Positions 25,233 to 37,510 of a stretch of 64,000 bases of DNA are shown piece after piece (position 1 is the first letter of the stretch; the number at the start of each line of letters is the position of its first letter). The position numbers were made by a program, and so were the translations under genes. The stretch lies in assembly GCA_963556195.1 (NCBI GenBank), contig OY744531.1:47128200-47192199 (forward strand), written 5' to 3'. The notes below the pieces were generated by a model, which was not told where the DNA came from, did no database searches, and saw only the letters and a program-made list of their open reading frames with translations. The stretch is from Sepiola atlantica. Taxonomy: Eukaryota > Mollusca > Cephalopoda > Sepiida > Sepiolidae.

Positions 25233-26660
25233 TAATAGAAGGGTAGAGAATATCAAAAAGTATTTACACAACTTTTTTTAGAAATTTGGACCTGAAGGTA
25301 ACACTAGACATAAACCATAAAATAGTTAACTTCCTAGACATAAGCCTAAACTTAAATAATAGAACATTAACAATATCATCAACTAAACAAAACTCGCTAT
25401 CATGTAGATGTCAACTCTAACTACTCGTGGCCTATTAAAAAGGCCATAATCTTTAGTATCCTTAAGAGAATAACAAAACTATCACTTAATGAGCCACTAT
25501 TCAGTAAACATGAAAAAATATAATAATGAAGCGTAAGCCAGATCTAGATATACTGGGGAAATCAACTATATAAAAGTGTTATGGTGACTTACCTATGTAT
25601 AACATGGACTCTTCCTCTTTGCTCAATAAATGGCAACGGCAATTAACTCCTGCCAGCACAGAAATCCAGTAAGATAGTTCGAACTCTACTTACCAGGCGG
25701 ATATTTCTTCCCTATGTACTCTCTTTTCTTAATGCACTTGTTTCTACGTTATACCGTGTCTTCATTTCGGTCCCTTTAAACAGGGGCACAACAAAAAGTA
25801 AGCTCAATAAACTAATATGAGGATTCTACGGCAAATAGGAACACACCTCGCATAATATTATACAACATAGCTATGGGAAATTCCAAGCAAATCAAAAAGA
25901 GAATAACTACGAATAATACGCGGTATACTGATAAACGCACTCTCCATCGGTAGAGAATATCACTGAGAAGAAAAATAGACGTAGACATTCAGTCTGGTTC
26001 ATCCTCCTTGTAGCTTAAACATTTTCACTAACATACTTAAACAGTTCTACCAAATAATCGAGAAAACTATGGATAGTAGACTAATGTAAAATTATAAATA
26101 AGAATACAGTAAAATTATCCTTTTCAACATCGATAAATTAAAATCAATTATAGTAAGTTCAAATAACACAAACCTCAACAAAAATAAGCATTTAGATACT
26201 ATTACAATCTAGAACTACAATAACAGCTCCCAATATAACTGTAGAAATGTCAATGAATGTCCTTTAGAGGTAAGATGTTTTACTTCAGATATAGTATATA
26301 TGTGTAACGTCATAGAAGAACACAGAATTAGAGCATACGTTGGGTCGACGGTTGGTAGTTTCAAGGAACGGTTTAATAAGCATACACACTCTTTCAAAAC
26401 ACCTAATACAAATTCAAAGAAGGCCTCTACCAGTTTAGCTAAACATGTAAGAGAACTAAATAGTAAAACATATACATTAAAACCTTAAATGATCTATACT
26501 AGGTAGAGCAAAGAAATATAAATCTAACAAATCTAAGAGATGTACCCTCTCTATTTTGGAATCCTACAATATAGTTATGTCTAAAGAAAATGTATTAAAT
26601 AAAAGACAGGGAGTGGTTCAGAACTGTCTACATAGAACCGCATATGTCCTATCCCGTAAC
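25231..26660 (+). pseudogene. Penelope-like element, 5'-truncated and decayed
   Basis: Read through many stops and frameshifts on the plus strand, this holds the second half of a Penelope-like ORF. ENIKKYLHNFF and LDLKVTLDINHKIVNFLDI come directly after the (AT)n tract. KRITKLSLNEPLF follows near 25450-25500, then a WFNPP-like block near 26000. A Cys-rich NCRN...ECPLE...C stretch (about 26237-26275) precedes a GIY-YIG nuclease segment (AYVGSTVGSFKERFNKH, inside the open frame 26300-26488). The 3' part (26490-26640) still reads RAKKYKSNK, VMSKENVLNKRQ and HRTAY across frames. The RT palm motif (YRDD) is missing. A separate, different copy from the one at 14-15.3 kb. Confidence 0.8.
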
Positions 26661-27056
26661 AGCTCCATATACATACATGTAGCAGTAACCCTGTTATCGA
26701 CATAACTATGGGAATATCTAAGGTATAGGGATGATATAATACTATGTAGCCAATAAGAAACTGTAAACCTAATGTAGATGACGAAATACTAATTCCCCAA
26801 TATGAAACATCTAAATATAGAAAACATCACAAAAAATAACCGAAGCGACGATGCTTAATCCTAGCCTATAGAAAAATAATTGTTAGTGAGCCGCATCACG
26901 AGAGCATCAACAAGCAATTTTTTTAGTTTTCATCTGTACTAATTAGTGAAGAAATTGTAACTAGAACATAAGATAATTAAAGGAAGGGTAAGAATAAATA
27001 ATACAATACTCATTCAAAATATAATGCCAAATAAATGATAAATATAGTGAACCAAA
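26661..27056. other. AT-rich non-coding DNA
   Basis: May include the 3' UTR of the Penelope-like relic; nothing else recognised. Confidence 0.45.
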
Positions 27057-27110
27057 TATATATATGTATACATATATATATGTGTGTATGTATCTCTCTC
27101 TCTCTCTCTC

Positions 27111-27157
<47 letters not shown>

Positions 27158-27194
27158 GCGTATGTGTATGTGTGTATGTGGGTATATATATATA

Positions 27195-27228
<34 letters not shown>
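27057..27228. repeat. Compound (AT)n-(CT)n-(AT)n microsatellite
   Basis: ATATGT variants, then CT units (about 27092-27140), then AT/GT variants and AT. The overlapping ORFs of Ser-Leu and Tyr-Ile are artefacts. Confidence 0.97.
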
Positions 27229-27232
<4 letters not shown>

Positions 27233-27829
27233 GATACATGAATGCACCTAATCTTTTATAAATATAGGCATAACATTAAAGTAGGGAGATGATATGGTCA
27301 TTGATGCCTACGGTATTACTCTCACAACACAAGTTAAGTATAAAACGTAATCACAATTAACATTAGGCATACATGCCTTTAAAAGTAGTGTTGAATCTTC
27401 ATAATACTTTATAATGAGGTAATTAAAATCATTTAATTAAAAAAATATATGTTTAATAGCTCTTTTCGGAGTTTTGATTCATGTCTAGGTAACTATAAAC
27501 TATTTTCGTTGTAAGGGACTAACCTCCCCTTAATTTCAAATTAAATAGAGACTTACTACCTTAGTGAATAAATCTAGGCAATTAAACTTATCTTAGTGGT
27601 TATTTAAACGATCTATAAACAAATGCTAAACATCTTCCACAAAAAGACCAAAGTGTAACAATCTTAATAGTTGCTTGAATGGATGGTTAAATGTAAATAG
27701 CAAGCTCTCAACTGATGAATCAAAAGAAACCAGCTCTGAAGTTAGCTTCGTATCTAAATGACCTAAATTGGCATTTGAAGGCTAATTCATGTAACTTTAG
27801 GAAAGTAAAAATTTACCCTCAAGTGAATT
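27229..27829. other. AT-rich non-coding DNA
   Basis: No gene or family recognised. Confidence 0.5.
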
Positions 27830-28250
27830 CTAATTTTTATGAATAAATTATAGAACTTATTAACTATATTGATAAATATTACTGAATTACAAGTTATAAA
27901 TGCCCACACAACTTTTAGGATGTACTAGCTCTGAACTGAAAAATTAAAAATGGCGTACTAGTGGTTTCCCCCACATGTGAGTTTACTCTTTTCTTTGTTT
28001 TTTATTTGGTTTTACCCAAAAATAAACCACTGTATAGTGTAGTTTTTTTTCAAGACATTTTAATCCAATAACTTTTTATTCTTTGTGTTTTTTTCTGATT
28101 ATTATGTAGTTTTGCAGAGACGATATTGACATGACATTTTTGTTTGACTCAAGACAAATGAGACGGGCCGTCAAAAATATATCTCACATAAATGTTATCT
28201 TTTTGTAAATGTGAAAAAATAAAAATAATAAAATAAAAATATTGTTATTG
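27830..28250. repeat. Dispersed repeat R1, copy 2
   Basis: About 420 bp matching 58650-59070 with scattered changes. Shared landmarks in order: ATGAATAAATTATAGAACTT, GGATGTACTAGCT, AAAATGGCGTA, TTTTACCCAAAAAT, ACTGTATAGTGTAG, GCAGAGACGATATT, AAATGTGAAAAAATAAA. No ORF. A (TA)n tract follows about 20 bp downstream. Confidence 0.9.
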
Positions 28251-28269
28251 GAATTTAAAATGAACCTTA

Positions 28270-28270
<1 letters not shown>

Positions 28271-28362
<92 letters not shown>

Positions 28363-28437
28363 TCATGTATATATATGTATATATATGTATATATATATAT
28401 ATATATGTATATATATACATGTATATATATGTATATA

Positions 28438-28484
<47 letters not shown>
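28271..28484. repeat. Imperfect (AT)n microsatellite
   Basis: About 214 bp of AT with spaced TGTATA variants; both strands give Tyr-Ile ORFs. Confidence 0.97.
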
Positions 28485-28488
<4 letters not shown>

Positions 28489-28859
28489 TTATTTTTCTCC
28501 CTTCTTGGGGTTAACACATGATTTCTATATGAGATACATAGCTTGATTCTGTAACTATAAGCTGCATCACTTCAATATAGTGCACTATTTCTCACATAAG
28601 CAAGTGTGGGGTAGTTATCTTATTTGTGATGCGAATACTATGTTATTTTTTATATTTATTCATGGCGTACTTGTAGTAGGAAGAAGACAGTAACTAGTAG
28701 GCATTTAAGTTTTCTCTCTCTATGTAGGTATACATTTCTGGATTGGATTGAGATTTTGGTAAGGTAAATAATGTGTTTAGTCTCATATATACAATAACAT
28801 GTAATAGGTAACTTGTGAATTTGATTGCAGAAAATAGATAGAATCACTATAAGGCCTCT
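28485..28859. other. AT-rich non-coding DNA
   Basis: Nothing recognised. Confidence 0.5.
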
Positions 28860-29050
28860 TATTGCCGGAAGCAAGACCCTGTTGTCGTTGTTAGATCCCG
28901 AACCACATATTACTGTGGAGTGTCGTTTTGAGATCGGGTTTCAAATCTTAGCGTGAAAACATTTGCCATGTCTAGATGCAAGGAAGAGCCGTGGTACGGC
29001 AAAATAGCTGCCTGAGACTGAATAAATGTATGCATATATATTTGTGAGTT
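28860..29050 (+). repeat. SINE-like repeat S2, copy 2
   Basis: Partner of 24606-24780. GGTTTCAAATCTT (about 28938) could be a weak B box. GCCGTGGTACGGC can form a small stem. An AT-rich tail follows. Confidence 0.5.
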
Positions 29051-29439
29051 CTCATAATAAATATATATTATTACGTATATGCTCCTTATAATACCCGAAA
29101 ATGTGTCAAATTGCAAGCTCAATACTTTATACCTGCATTCTAACGACAATAGAAAAATCAATCCAAAACCATGATTTTCATTTATTATTTCAATTTCTTT
29201 ATTTTAAATTTCAACGAATACATGTATTTCTTCTTCGTCTCAAAATACTGTCGTGCACATTTCGTATAAAATGACTGACAAACTATGTTTCGCCTTGATT
29301 CGTACTAGTGTTCATAAATATATGTCATTACTTTAAATTTGATATATAGATTACTGATATAATTTCTGATAACCTTAAGAAAAAACACTAATCACGACTT
29401 TTTATATGTATATTCATATCCAAATACCCACACATATTA

Positions 29440-29441
<2 letters not shown>
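29051..29441. other. AT-rich non-coding DNA
   Basis: Nothing recognised. Confidence 0.5.
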
Positions 29442-29506
<65 letters not shown>

Positions 29507-29511
29507 ATATA

Positions 29512-29545
<34 letters not shown>
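29442..29545. repeat. (AT)n microsatellite
   Basis: AT tract with two small interruptions. Confidence 0.97.
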
Positions 29546-29823
29546 GTTTATTGATTCTTGCAACATATAACTGGCAATTTTTTTACTTTTCAAGATCTTT
29601 GATTGCCCGAATAGTTCAAGCGGAGTGGTTGTCGGTAATCGAATAAAAAGCCATTTCTAAGGGAAAATATAATTTCCTTGTCACCAAAATCTTGTTAGTT
29701 GCCATCGAATTGAAGATTACCTTTAGAAATAGGCTTCCAACCTGTCGACGGAATTGTGTGAAGAACAATACTAAAACACGAACAGAAGCAATTGAAATCA
29801 TCCGCTTTATCATAAAGACACAC

Positions 29824-29886
<63 letters not shown>
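29824..29886. repeat. (AT)n microsatellite
   Basis: About 30 AT units. Confidence 0.97.
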
Positions 29887-29888
<2 letters not shown>

Positions 29889-30496
29889 TGTTTGTATTTG
29901 TCTGTCTGGTTCTCTCCCGTACTGCGAGTGACTAACGAAAACATTTCAAGTTTTCATTGACGGGGCGAAAGCAAATACCAAGTCCTACATCCTCCTGGCG
30001 TCTGAATACAAGTGGAAAAGAGCTCCTTCACTCTATTTCTTAAAAATAATTTTTTCTCTCAGTTATTTCCATTGCTTTTTTCTATTCTGATTGATACGTT
30101 TGTATAAAATTTCAAGTTTGTGACATGTTCCTGCTTTCTTATTACACCGATTTTATATAAAATGTAGTGAATTTAATCAATTAATAAATTTTAGTGCGAA
30201 AAGTAAGATGATATTTTCGTCATTTTTGAGAGTAGCTGCACTCGTGATCAAGTTAAGGGCATATAGAAAACACAATTTAACACAGGGAGGATTTTAAAAA
30301 ATAAACGACATATTTGAGATGTTTTGCTTGCAATAACGAACTACTTCTTAAAAATCACTTAATACGAACTAAATTGGTTACATCTCCCGTTTTTTCTTAC
30401 TTGTTTCTTACGATTAATTATTTTTTCGTTGCTGTTCGCTAGACAGATCTGCATACGTTACTTTTTATTTCATGATATATTGTGTATGTTATCCTC

Positions 30497-30499
<3 letters not shown>
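29887..30499. other. AT-rich non-coding DNA
   Basis: Nothing recognised. Confidence 0.5.

Positions 30500-30542
<43 letters not shown>
30500..30542. repeat. (AT)n microsatellite
   Basis: About 21 AT units. Confidence 0.97.
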
Positions 30543-30545
<3 letters not shown>

Positions 30546-30753
30546 CCATTCACTAAGAGACTGTTTCGCTCTACATGTTTTCATTGTGCAAGACAAGCAA
30601 TTGCCTAAAGCCCAGATAAAACTTATATCGCCTAGTTGACAACCAGTGCTTTAAGACATTTGGACGTCAGTCACTAGTCGAGAGGAAGCGGACTGTTTAT
30701 GTTTGTATAACTCTGAAAACTGACGAAGAGTGCTCCATATGTTTCTATGAATA

Positions 30754-30756
<3 letters not shown>

Positions 30757-30816
<60 letters not shown>
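30757..30816. repeat. (AT)n microsatellite
   Basis: About 30 AT units. Confidence 0.97.
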
Positions 30817-30818
<2 letters not shown>

Positions 30819-30837
30819 TTATCATAGTTGTTCAAAT

Positions 30838-30930
30838 GTCGACGAAATGTCCGTTATGTATTTGGATTTTCGAAAGGTGTATAAAAACAAGTTGATTTGG
30901 ATTTTCGAAAGGTGTATAAAAAGAACTTGA
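30838..30930 (+). pseudogene. Possible LINE reverse-transcriptase scrap with 35-bp duplication
   Basis: MSVMYLDFRKVYKNKL resembles the YLDFSKAFDKV block around the first catalytic Asp of LINE RTs. The coding 35 bp is repeated in tandem (from 30861 and from 30896), shifting frame. Too short to be sure. Confidence 0.35.
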
Positions 30931-31181
30931 AATCAAGATACTCTGACTTTCAATGTTTATTTAAGATTTCAAGCTTTAAATAAGGATTTTAGACATATTT
31001 TTTAGTAGCATTATATTTTGACTCTATTCTGCTTAAGCGAACGTAAACTGTTCTGGTCTAGGAATTATTATGTTTCTGCAGTATATAATATATTTAGGAA
31101 TTCATATGATCTGATTTATTAATGAATCAATTTTCATTTTTTGTAATCTCCTGTGAATTTTACAATTATTTTGATTCTTTC

Positions 31182-31184
<3 letters not shown>

Positions 31185-31245
<61 letters not shown>

Positions 31246-31246
31246 A
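31185..31246. repeat. (AT)n microsatellite
   Basis: AT tract with one T interruption near its end. Confidence 0.97.
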
Positions 31247-31310
31247 TGTTTGCATTGAGCTTGCAATTTGGAACATTTTCGAATAATATATATATATACT
31301 ACTACCTGGA

Positions 31311-32560
31311 TCCGGAGCCCGGCGTTGCTCGGGGGAAATATAGAAGAATGGATTCAAATTTGTCAACATACGACAGAATGCAAATAGGGTAACATCGGAC
31401 AATTTTAATGTTTAGAAAGAGTGTCGGTAGGGAATTGTTGAAAATGTATTTACCCACGAAAATAATTACATCTGAGTTTGACAAAAGTCGAAATTGCCAC
31501 CGTGTACATAGATATCTTTTTCACAGACCGATTATAGAAAAGGTTACTTGTTTCGATCCGGCATCTTCGTAAGTAAATTATATTTTAGGCAAATATGATG
31601 AATGTATATTGTGTAATCATGAAAAAAAAAGAAAAATTAATCAATTTTGATCTGAATCGCGAAAATTAAGGTGTTGACTAATTACTATTTTCGTCACGTA
31701 AATCCCATTTTCGTATGAAGCTAGAAATGTCAAACAAATCTGAGGTGTCCGTCACTAAATACTGTATGAAAAAAACTATGAGTGTAAAAAGACGAAATTA
31801 TAGTTATTTGGTATTGCCCACGCGTATAATATTTATAATTAAAATGGCGTCAGAACGCAAATATGTCACATATGCAAGCAACATAGATTATGGAATAGGG
31901 TACTTCTTTCGGGTGGGGACATTTGTTCAATTCGTTAGATATTCTCTCGTCCGTCATTGAAAGAAAATCCTTGTCGAATGCGGAAATGTTTATTTATATA
32001 AGTAGATTTTTCGACAAAGTATGAACTTACGTTGTGTCTAACTATGCCTTTGTGGGGAGTCAAATATGGCTGAAAGTGTACCATGTATAACGAATGGACA
32101 TTCTAGTTTAGGGACGTAAAAAATTAAATCAATTTCGATATGAATTGCGCAAATTGAGGTGGTCAGTTATTACTATTGATATCACGTAAATCCCAATTTC
32201 GTATGGAGCAAGAATGCAAAACAAATGTGATGTGTCGGTCAGTAAATACTGGTTGAAGCAAGTATGAGTGTAAAAAGACAAAACTATGATTATTTAGCAT
32301 TGCCCAGGTGTATAATATCTATTAAAATTCCGAGAGAACGCAAATACGTCATTTTTACCGACAAAGAAAGTATATAGAAAAAATTTCTTTAATGTTACGA
32401 CAGTCTGTGTTCGGAATTTATTTAAATTCCGAGAGAACGGAAATACATCATCAGTACATTATCAGTAGCAACATTAGCGACGAGGAAAGTATATAAAACA
32501 GTTATTTTAAATGTTACGCCGACCTGTGTTCGAAATTAATTCGTAGATGTTATTCGTCAT
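31311..32560. repeat. Internally duplicated repeat with CCCGGCGTTGC start
   Basis: Begins GAGCCCGGCGTTGCTCGGGG. A 260-bp segment is present twice (about 31633-31890 and 32116-32370), about 480 bp apart. Shared blocks are ATTACTATT, CACGTAAATCCCA, TTTCGTATG, ACTAAATACTG-like and GAGTGTAAAAAGAC. A smaller unit (ATTCCGAGAGAACG to TGTGTTCG) is doubled at about 32328-32428 and 32425-32547. No coding motif. Probably one non-autonomous repeat family that has grown by internal duplication. Confidence 0.7.
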
Positions 32561-33618
32561 TATAATAATATACTTAAATAAATCGACGGATGTCAATGTA
32601 AGCCGCATGTGAACAGAAATATATGTACGTATCTTTGTAATGTTTATTGACTGCGAAAATGTAAACGCGTTTTTTTAAGAAATGTAATGCATACATATAT
32701 AGAGAGAAAGAGAGACAGATAGAGAGAGATGGCGGGAAGAAAATAGACGGTTAGACTCGGAAAATGTAAAGTAAAAAAGAAAACGTCTTATGTAAAATAC
32801 GAAGTAAGATATAGGATAGCTAACGTGAAAATAAAAAAACACAAATGTTGGATTAATGTTAGGTGTGTATGGATGGTCGAAAGTGAAACAATGAACTACT
32901 GTTGGCTGTTAATTAAAGTAGTGCAATGTTTGTAGATAAAAATATATTACGTGCTTCTGTAGATTTAATATCAACAATTGAATGTGGTCGAAATGAACAC
33001 GGTAGTTTCATTTAAGTTGTAAGTAATTTGAAATGTATGTTAAGCCTTAAAGGTGGTCTGTATGAAATTGTCCAAGTGTTTAAGTAAAAAAAATGAAATT
33101 ATAGCTGAAGCCAAGAAGAGTGATAAAGGAAATGTCTTATGTCGACACGCTGAAGAGATTGTAGCCGCCATTTTGACTCAGGGTACAGTATAAGTAATTA
33201 CGTTCGTTAACTGTATTCCGTAAACACCGGAATGAGAATAAGTCTATACGTAATAGTTAAAATAACGTAATCCGACATTTTCGAAAATAAGCAGAATGCG
33301 AGCGAGCGTCAATTAAATTTGTGCGGAATGTATCATGTCATGTATTAATTAATAGCAGGTTCATATGCAATAATAAGAATCATGTTTTCATAAAGTATAC
33401 GTGGCGTATTAGTTTCCAGTCTAGATAGGGAGAGACTTTTCGCTACTACCTCTATGGAGTATATTTTTGGAGAGATCTTACGATGGTGGGCTAAAAGTAA
33501 TATTTCGTGTTAGATGGAGAAAATAATCATAAACGTATTAAAACAAGCTCGAGTTGATAAGCTGTATATAGTGGTGAAGGTACAGGGGAAACCGTCTGAA
33601 CTTTATATAGAAGATAAT
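32561..33618. other. Non-coding DNA
   Basis: An AG-rich patch lies at about 32701-32730 (GAGAGAAAGAGAGACAGATA). No gene seen. Confidence 0.5.
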
Positions 33619-33621
33619 TTA

Positions 33622-33672
<51 letters not shown>
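33619..33672. repeat. (AT)n microsatellite
   Basis: AT tract with one C interruption. Confidence 0.97.
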
Positions 33673-33674
<2 letters not shown>

Positions 33675-33783
33675 TATAACATATATGCTCTTAAGGTTTT
33701 ATACAACTTCATTGCTCTTTCAATTATGAACATTTTCTGATATTATAGAAAGAATATATTTAACATATATTTTTGTAAGAACC

Positions 33784-33785
<2 letters not shown>

Positions 33786-33871
<86 letters not shown>
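33786..33871. repeat. (AT)n microsatellite
   Basis: About 43 pure AT units. Confidence 0.97.
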
Positions 33872-33874
<3 letters not shown>

Positions 33875-35339
33875 TTAAAGTGGAACATAACTACTAAATT
33901 TCTAAAATACCACTCGCTGACAGAGGTAATGTTAGTGAATTAGATTATTCTAGATGCCATTGTTATACAAAATGGAGGCGTATTTTTAAATGACCGCCAT
34001 CGTCACATACCTTGACTCAATTATTACTGCCATTGTTAAACTCACGCTGTCGAAATTTAAATCTGATTCCGACAATTATGCTTAAGTAATAGAACAGTCA
34101 TTATTTTCTGTGAAAGAAACGTGAGGATATCATCATTATTATTTCGATTGCCGCCTGGTAACGCGTTTACTTGTTACTCGTTAAATTGTCCAAATAGCTC
34201 GTCTATTTATTGTCATCTTTGCCTTTCAAAATGGAGCCAAAGGAAAAAAATAGAATAGTTAATTATTTTTCCATCACGAATTAAATTTTGATGTTATGTT
34301 CTTTTCAAATAATAATGTCAGTCGGTCGAGCACTGTGTTCAAAAAAAAAATAGTCTTTTCGCGAATATATATACGAAGTGTCAAACAGTAAAGTTAACTT
34401 CGCAGAAATACATATAAAACTAGCATATCCTGTGGAAATTTTCTACGGTACTTTCTACATAAACCTGCATACTTTACTTTTAGTGGTAGTAATAATATTG
34501 CCTTTCAAATGATAAATATCTGTCAGAGTTAATACTATTCAAACAAGTAGCGTACCCCACTTACTGAACGGTATATACCAGTCGAGAATCCGTTCTTGAC
34601 AATTAGTCTAACATAGACTGAGTCAACTCGCTTGCCTTTTATCTGTCAAGCTGTGGTATTAGCCCTGGGTAATATTAAGAGGTCTACTGTTTCAAGCCTT
34701 GTCTTCCCTTTTCTAGAAGGATTTAGTGTGTTGCTAACTGCTTGAGGTGTTCTACCGGGGAATGCCAACAAGGCTACCTTGGACATTTTTAAGTGGCCAG
34801 AGTGCCAAAATTGTGTAACGCTGGAATTTTCACCCCACCCTCATAATTCGTGCCCCATCTCCATGCCGTTCAAATAAAGTAGATACCGGGAGAATACTAT
34901 TAAGAAAAACTGACGCTTTCTTTCTACTGTAAAAATAATTGGCATTTTCAGCAAAATGTTATAAAATAATAAAACGAATATGTTATTTCTATATTTATTT
35001 ATTTAAAATTGTTAAGTTGATTATTTATAAAACAATAATTATTATCTGCATTCTTAACTTGAAATTATTGCTCACCAAAATATTGTTCAAATCATTAAAA
35101 TAGATGTCACACTTTTAAATGTATTTATTTAAAATTGTAGAGCCTTAGTGGACAATACGATGTACTTTGATTTTTTAACTATTAATTTTAAATGAGGTTA
35201 ACAAGATTGTTGATAACTTAGCTAACTAAAATTAATAACACATAAGAATAATTGTTTGTTGGACAGTTTTTTTAAAAAACGTATGTGAAACGTGATAAGG
35301 TACGTACGAACGCTACATGCCTTCGATTCTTTTTCTAAA
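33872..35339. other. Non-coding DNA
   Basis: A less AT-rich patch at about 34570-34900 contains an AATAAA-like sequence (34876) but no frame or motif I can assign. Confidence 0.45.
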
Positions 35340-35960
35340 ATATAGAAAGACTAAACTCGCATGTGTCGTATAAGGAGGTGCGGTTGACACGTCTTTTCTC
35401 TCATTGAGGATTCTGCTTATTGCAAAACGTACTACAAAGGAGGGAAGGCGTAGGAACCGACTTCAGCAGCGGAACAGAACAGAGGTCACTTTCGGTTCCT
35501 CTCCCTCATCTTTTTTATTGATGCTGTAAGGCCGACGAGCGTTTACGATCGGAGTGCATGTGTTTTCCAAAACATCATAAGTGAAGTTGGTGTACTTCAT
35601 AACCCAGTTTATTATTTTCTGTTTCCGGAGATATAAATAAACCTGCGAACCGAAAATATATTATATATTCTTGTTTCGGGTAGGCGCGCGTACGTCTCAA
35701 ATACTGAGGGCCCTACGTTAGAGGTTCGGTTGTATGCAGCGACTTGCATGAAACGCTGTGAATTCGACGATCAGACACCCATGCATGAAGGCGACGTGAT
35801 GACGATAGAACCGGAAGAACTAGTGGACAGCAGGAGGAAAGTCATCATAATCCTCATCATTATCTTGACCAGAGAAGAGTCAAATGAAGGCAGGGAACCA
35901 ACCGTAATTAGCTGGCTGTGCTCTGGAACCGCTTCGTAGTGCAGACATTACCTTATCGGA
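35340..35960 (+). other. GC-richer island with a 69-codon ORF
   Basis: Less AT-rich than its surroundings, with GCGCGCGTACG at about 35684. An AATAAA lies near 35635. An ORF (35730-35939) reads MYAATCMKRCEF, then an acidic EGDVMTIEPEEL, then a hydrophobic VIIILIIIL. No family recognised. It could be a retroelement leader, an exon or an old LTR. Confidence 0.3.
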
Positions 35961-36589
35961 GTTAAAATGTATTCGATTTTGCTATCATTATAATACACTA
36001 ATGCGATTTATTTTAACACTTTCTTTTGTGTTAATATCAAGAAAATTAAATACTCATACTAAGTATAGAATGAGAACACCGATTATGTACGTATCTGAGA
36101 TAGGCGGATGAAGTATGCTACCGTATATATCATGTCACCTAACCAGCACTCTTTCCTACACGTGAAGGAACACACATTGAAGACCTATCAAATAATCGTT
36201 TTCATCAAAATTATCACAAACATACTTATCTCTGATAACAAATATACGTTCTTACTAAAATATTACAAACAAAGAAATATGACTCATTTATATATGTTAT
36301 GTTATATATTATATGCTAATTTATTTCTTTACAATTAATCGTTGTTTTTGGTTGTTTACTATGCACTCTACTCATACATATCTTTACTTCATAATGACAT
36401 GTTCAGAGAAAATAACAGTCGGAATATTTGAAAAAAAACTCAGATTAAATGTACAATGTTTATCGACATGAAATATACATAACATACAACTTCCATTTTC
36501 GGAGTTTTTATAATAGAAAAATGTGTTTCTGGTGGAAAGGGACAAGCAGTACTAATGTTTTATTAGAGTAACAAATCTAAACGACTGAA
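35961..36589. other. AT-rich non-coding DNA
   Basis: A 76-codon ORF (36108-36338) has no motif. Confidence 0.5.
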
Positions 36590-37510
36590 AAATACACGTT
36601 GCTAAGTGGAAAATATTACGTGTTATTCTGAAATGATTTCTAGGTATTTTGAGAAAATAATTTGATTCTTTAGAAATTATTGATTGCTCCCGAAATAAGA
36701 TTTTCATTCTGAATATATTTCTTGTTATTCCGACACAATGATATGTCATTCTGTAAAGATTTCTTGTTGTTCTCAAACAATTACTTGTTATTCCGAGACT
36801 AAACTGTGTTATTCTAAAACTAATAGTTTTTATTCTGAAAATATTTTTTTTATTCCGAAACTAAAAATGTTATTCTCAAAACATTTCTTCTTATTCTGTA
36901 ACGATTACTTATGAATCTGAAACGAAGAATTGTTAATCGGAAAATGTGTAATGTTATTTCGAAACTAACAGTGGTTATTCGGAAAATGTTTCTTGTCATT
37001 CCGAAACTAAAAGATGTTATCCTGAAAATCTGTCTTGATATTTTAAACACTTACTTATAGTTCCGAAAATAAAAAGTTGTTATTGGGAAAATGTTTCATG
37101 TTATTCCAAAACTAAAAGTGGTTATTCCGAAACGATTTTTTATAATTTCGAAAGATGTTATTCGTAAAATGTTTTTTGTTATTTGATAGACTTACTCGTA
37201 AGAAATGTTTTTCTTGAAATATTTATTGTTATTTGAAAGTTATTACTTGCTATTCAGTAACTCAGATTTGTTATTTGAGAATTTTCTATTGTTTTTCCGA
37301 AACAGTCACTTGTTATTCTAAAACTAAGACTTGCTATTCTCAAACTATTTGTGTTATTCTGAAACTATTAATTTTTATTCTGAAACTAAAACTTACTATT
37401 CTGAAAATATTCCGTGTCAATCTGAGATTATTACTTAGCCTTTTGTATTTCTTGGTATTTTGAAACGTTTACTTGTTATTACGAAACTAAGGTTTTTTAT
37501 AATATGATAC
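36590..37510. repeat. Degenerate 21-bp minisatellite
   Basis: About 920 bp of imperfect tandem repeats with unit near GTTATTCCGAAACTAAAAAT, roughly 20-21 bp and some 40 copies. TTATTC(C/T)GAAA recurs throughout, alternating with ...GAAAATGTTT variants. ORFs on both strands are 7-residue periodic products of the repeat (minus: TRNIFRM-like; plus: VILKLLI-like). Confidence 0.9.

Noticed and set aside
28242..28521. Tyr-Ile-rich ORFs on both strands here and at other (AT)n tracts (3017-3266, 3777-4265, 5129-5857, 8560-8937, 16035-16244, 61887-62271, 63526-63765)
   Set aside because: They are translations of AT, CT or CA dinucleotide repeats with no composition or signal of real proteins.
36552..37463. 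Three ORFs of 66-76 codons with heptad-like pattern, possible coiled-coil or repeat protein
   Set aside because: Both strands give similar periodic products of the same 21-bp minisatellite.
36590..37510. CRISPR-like array
   Set aside because: The repeats are contiguous and degenerate with no unique spacers, and the DNA is eukaryotic.
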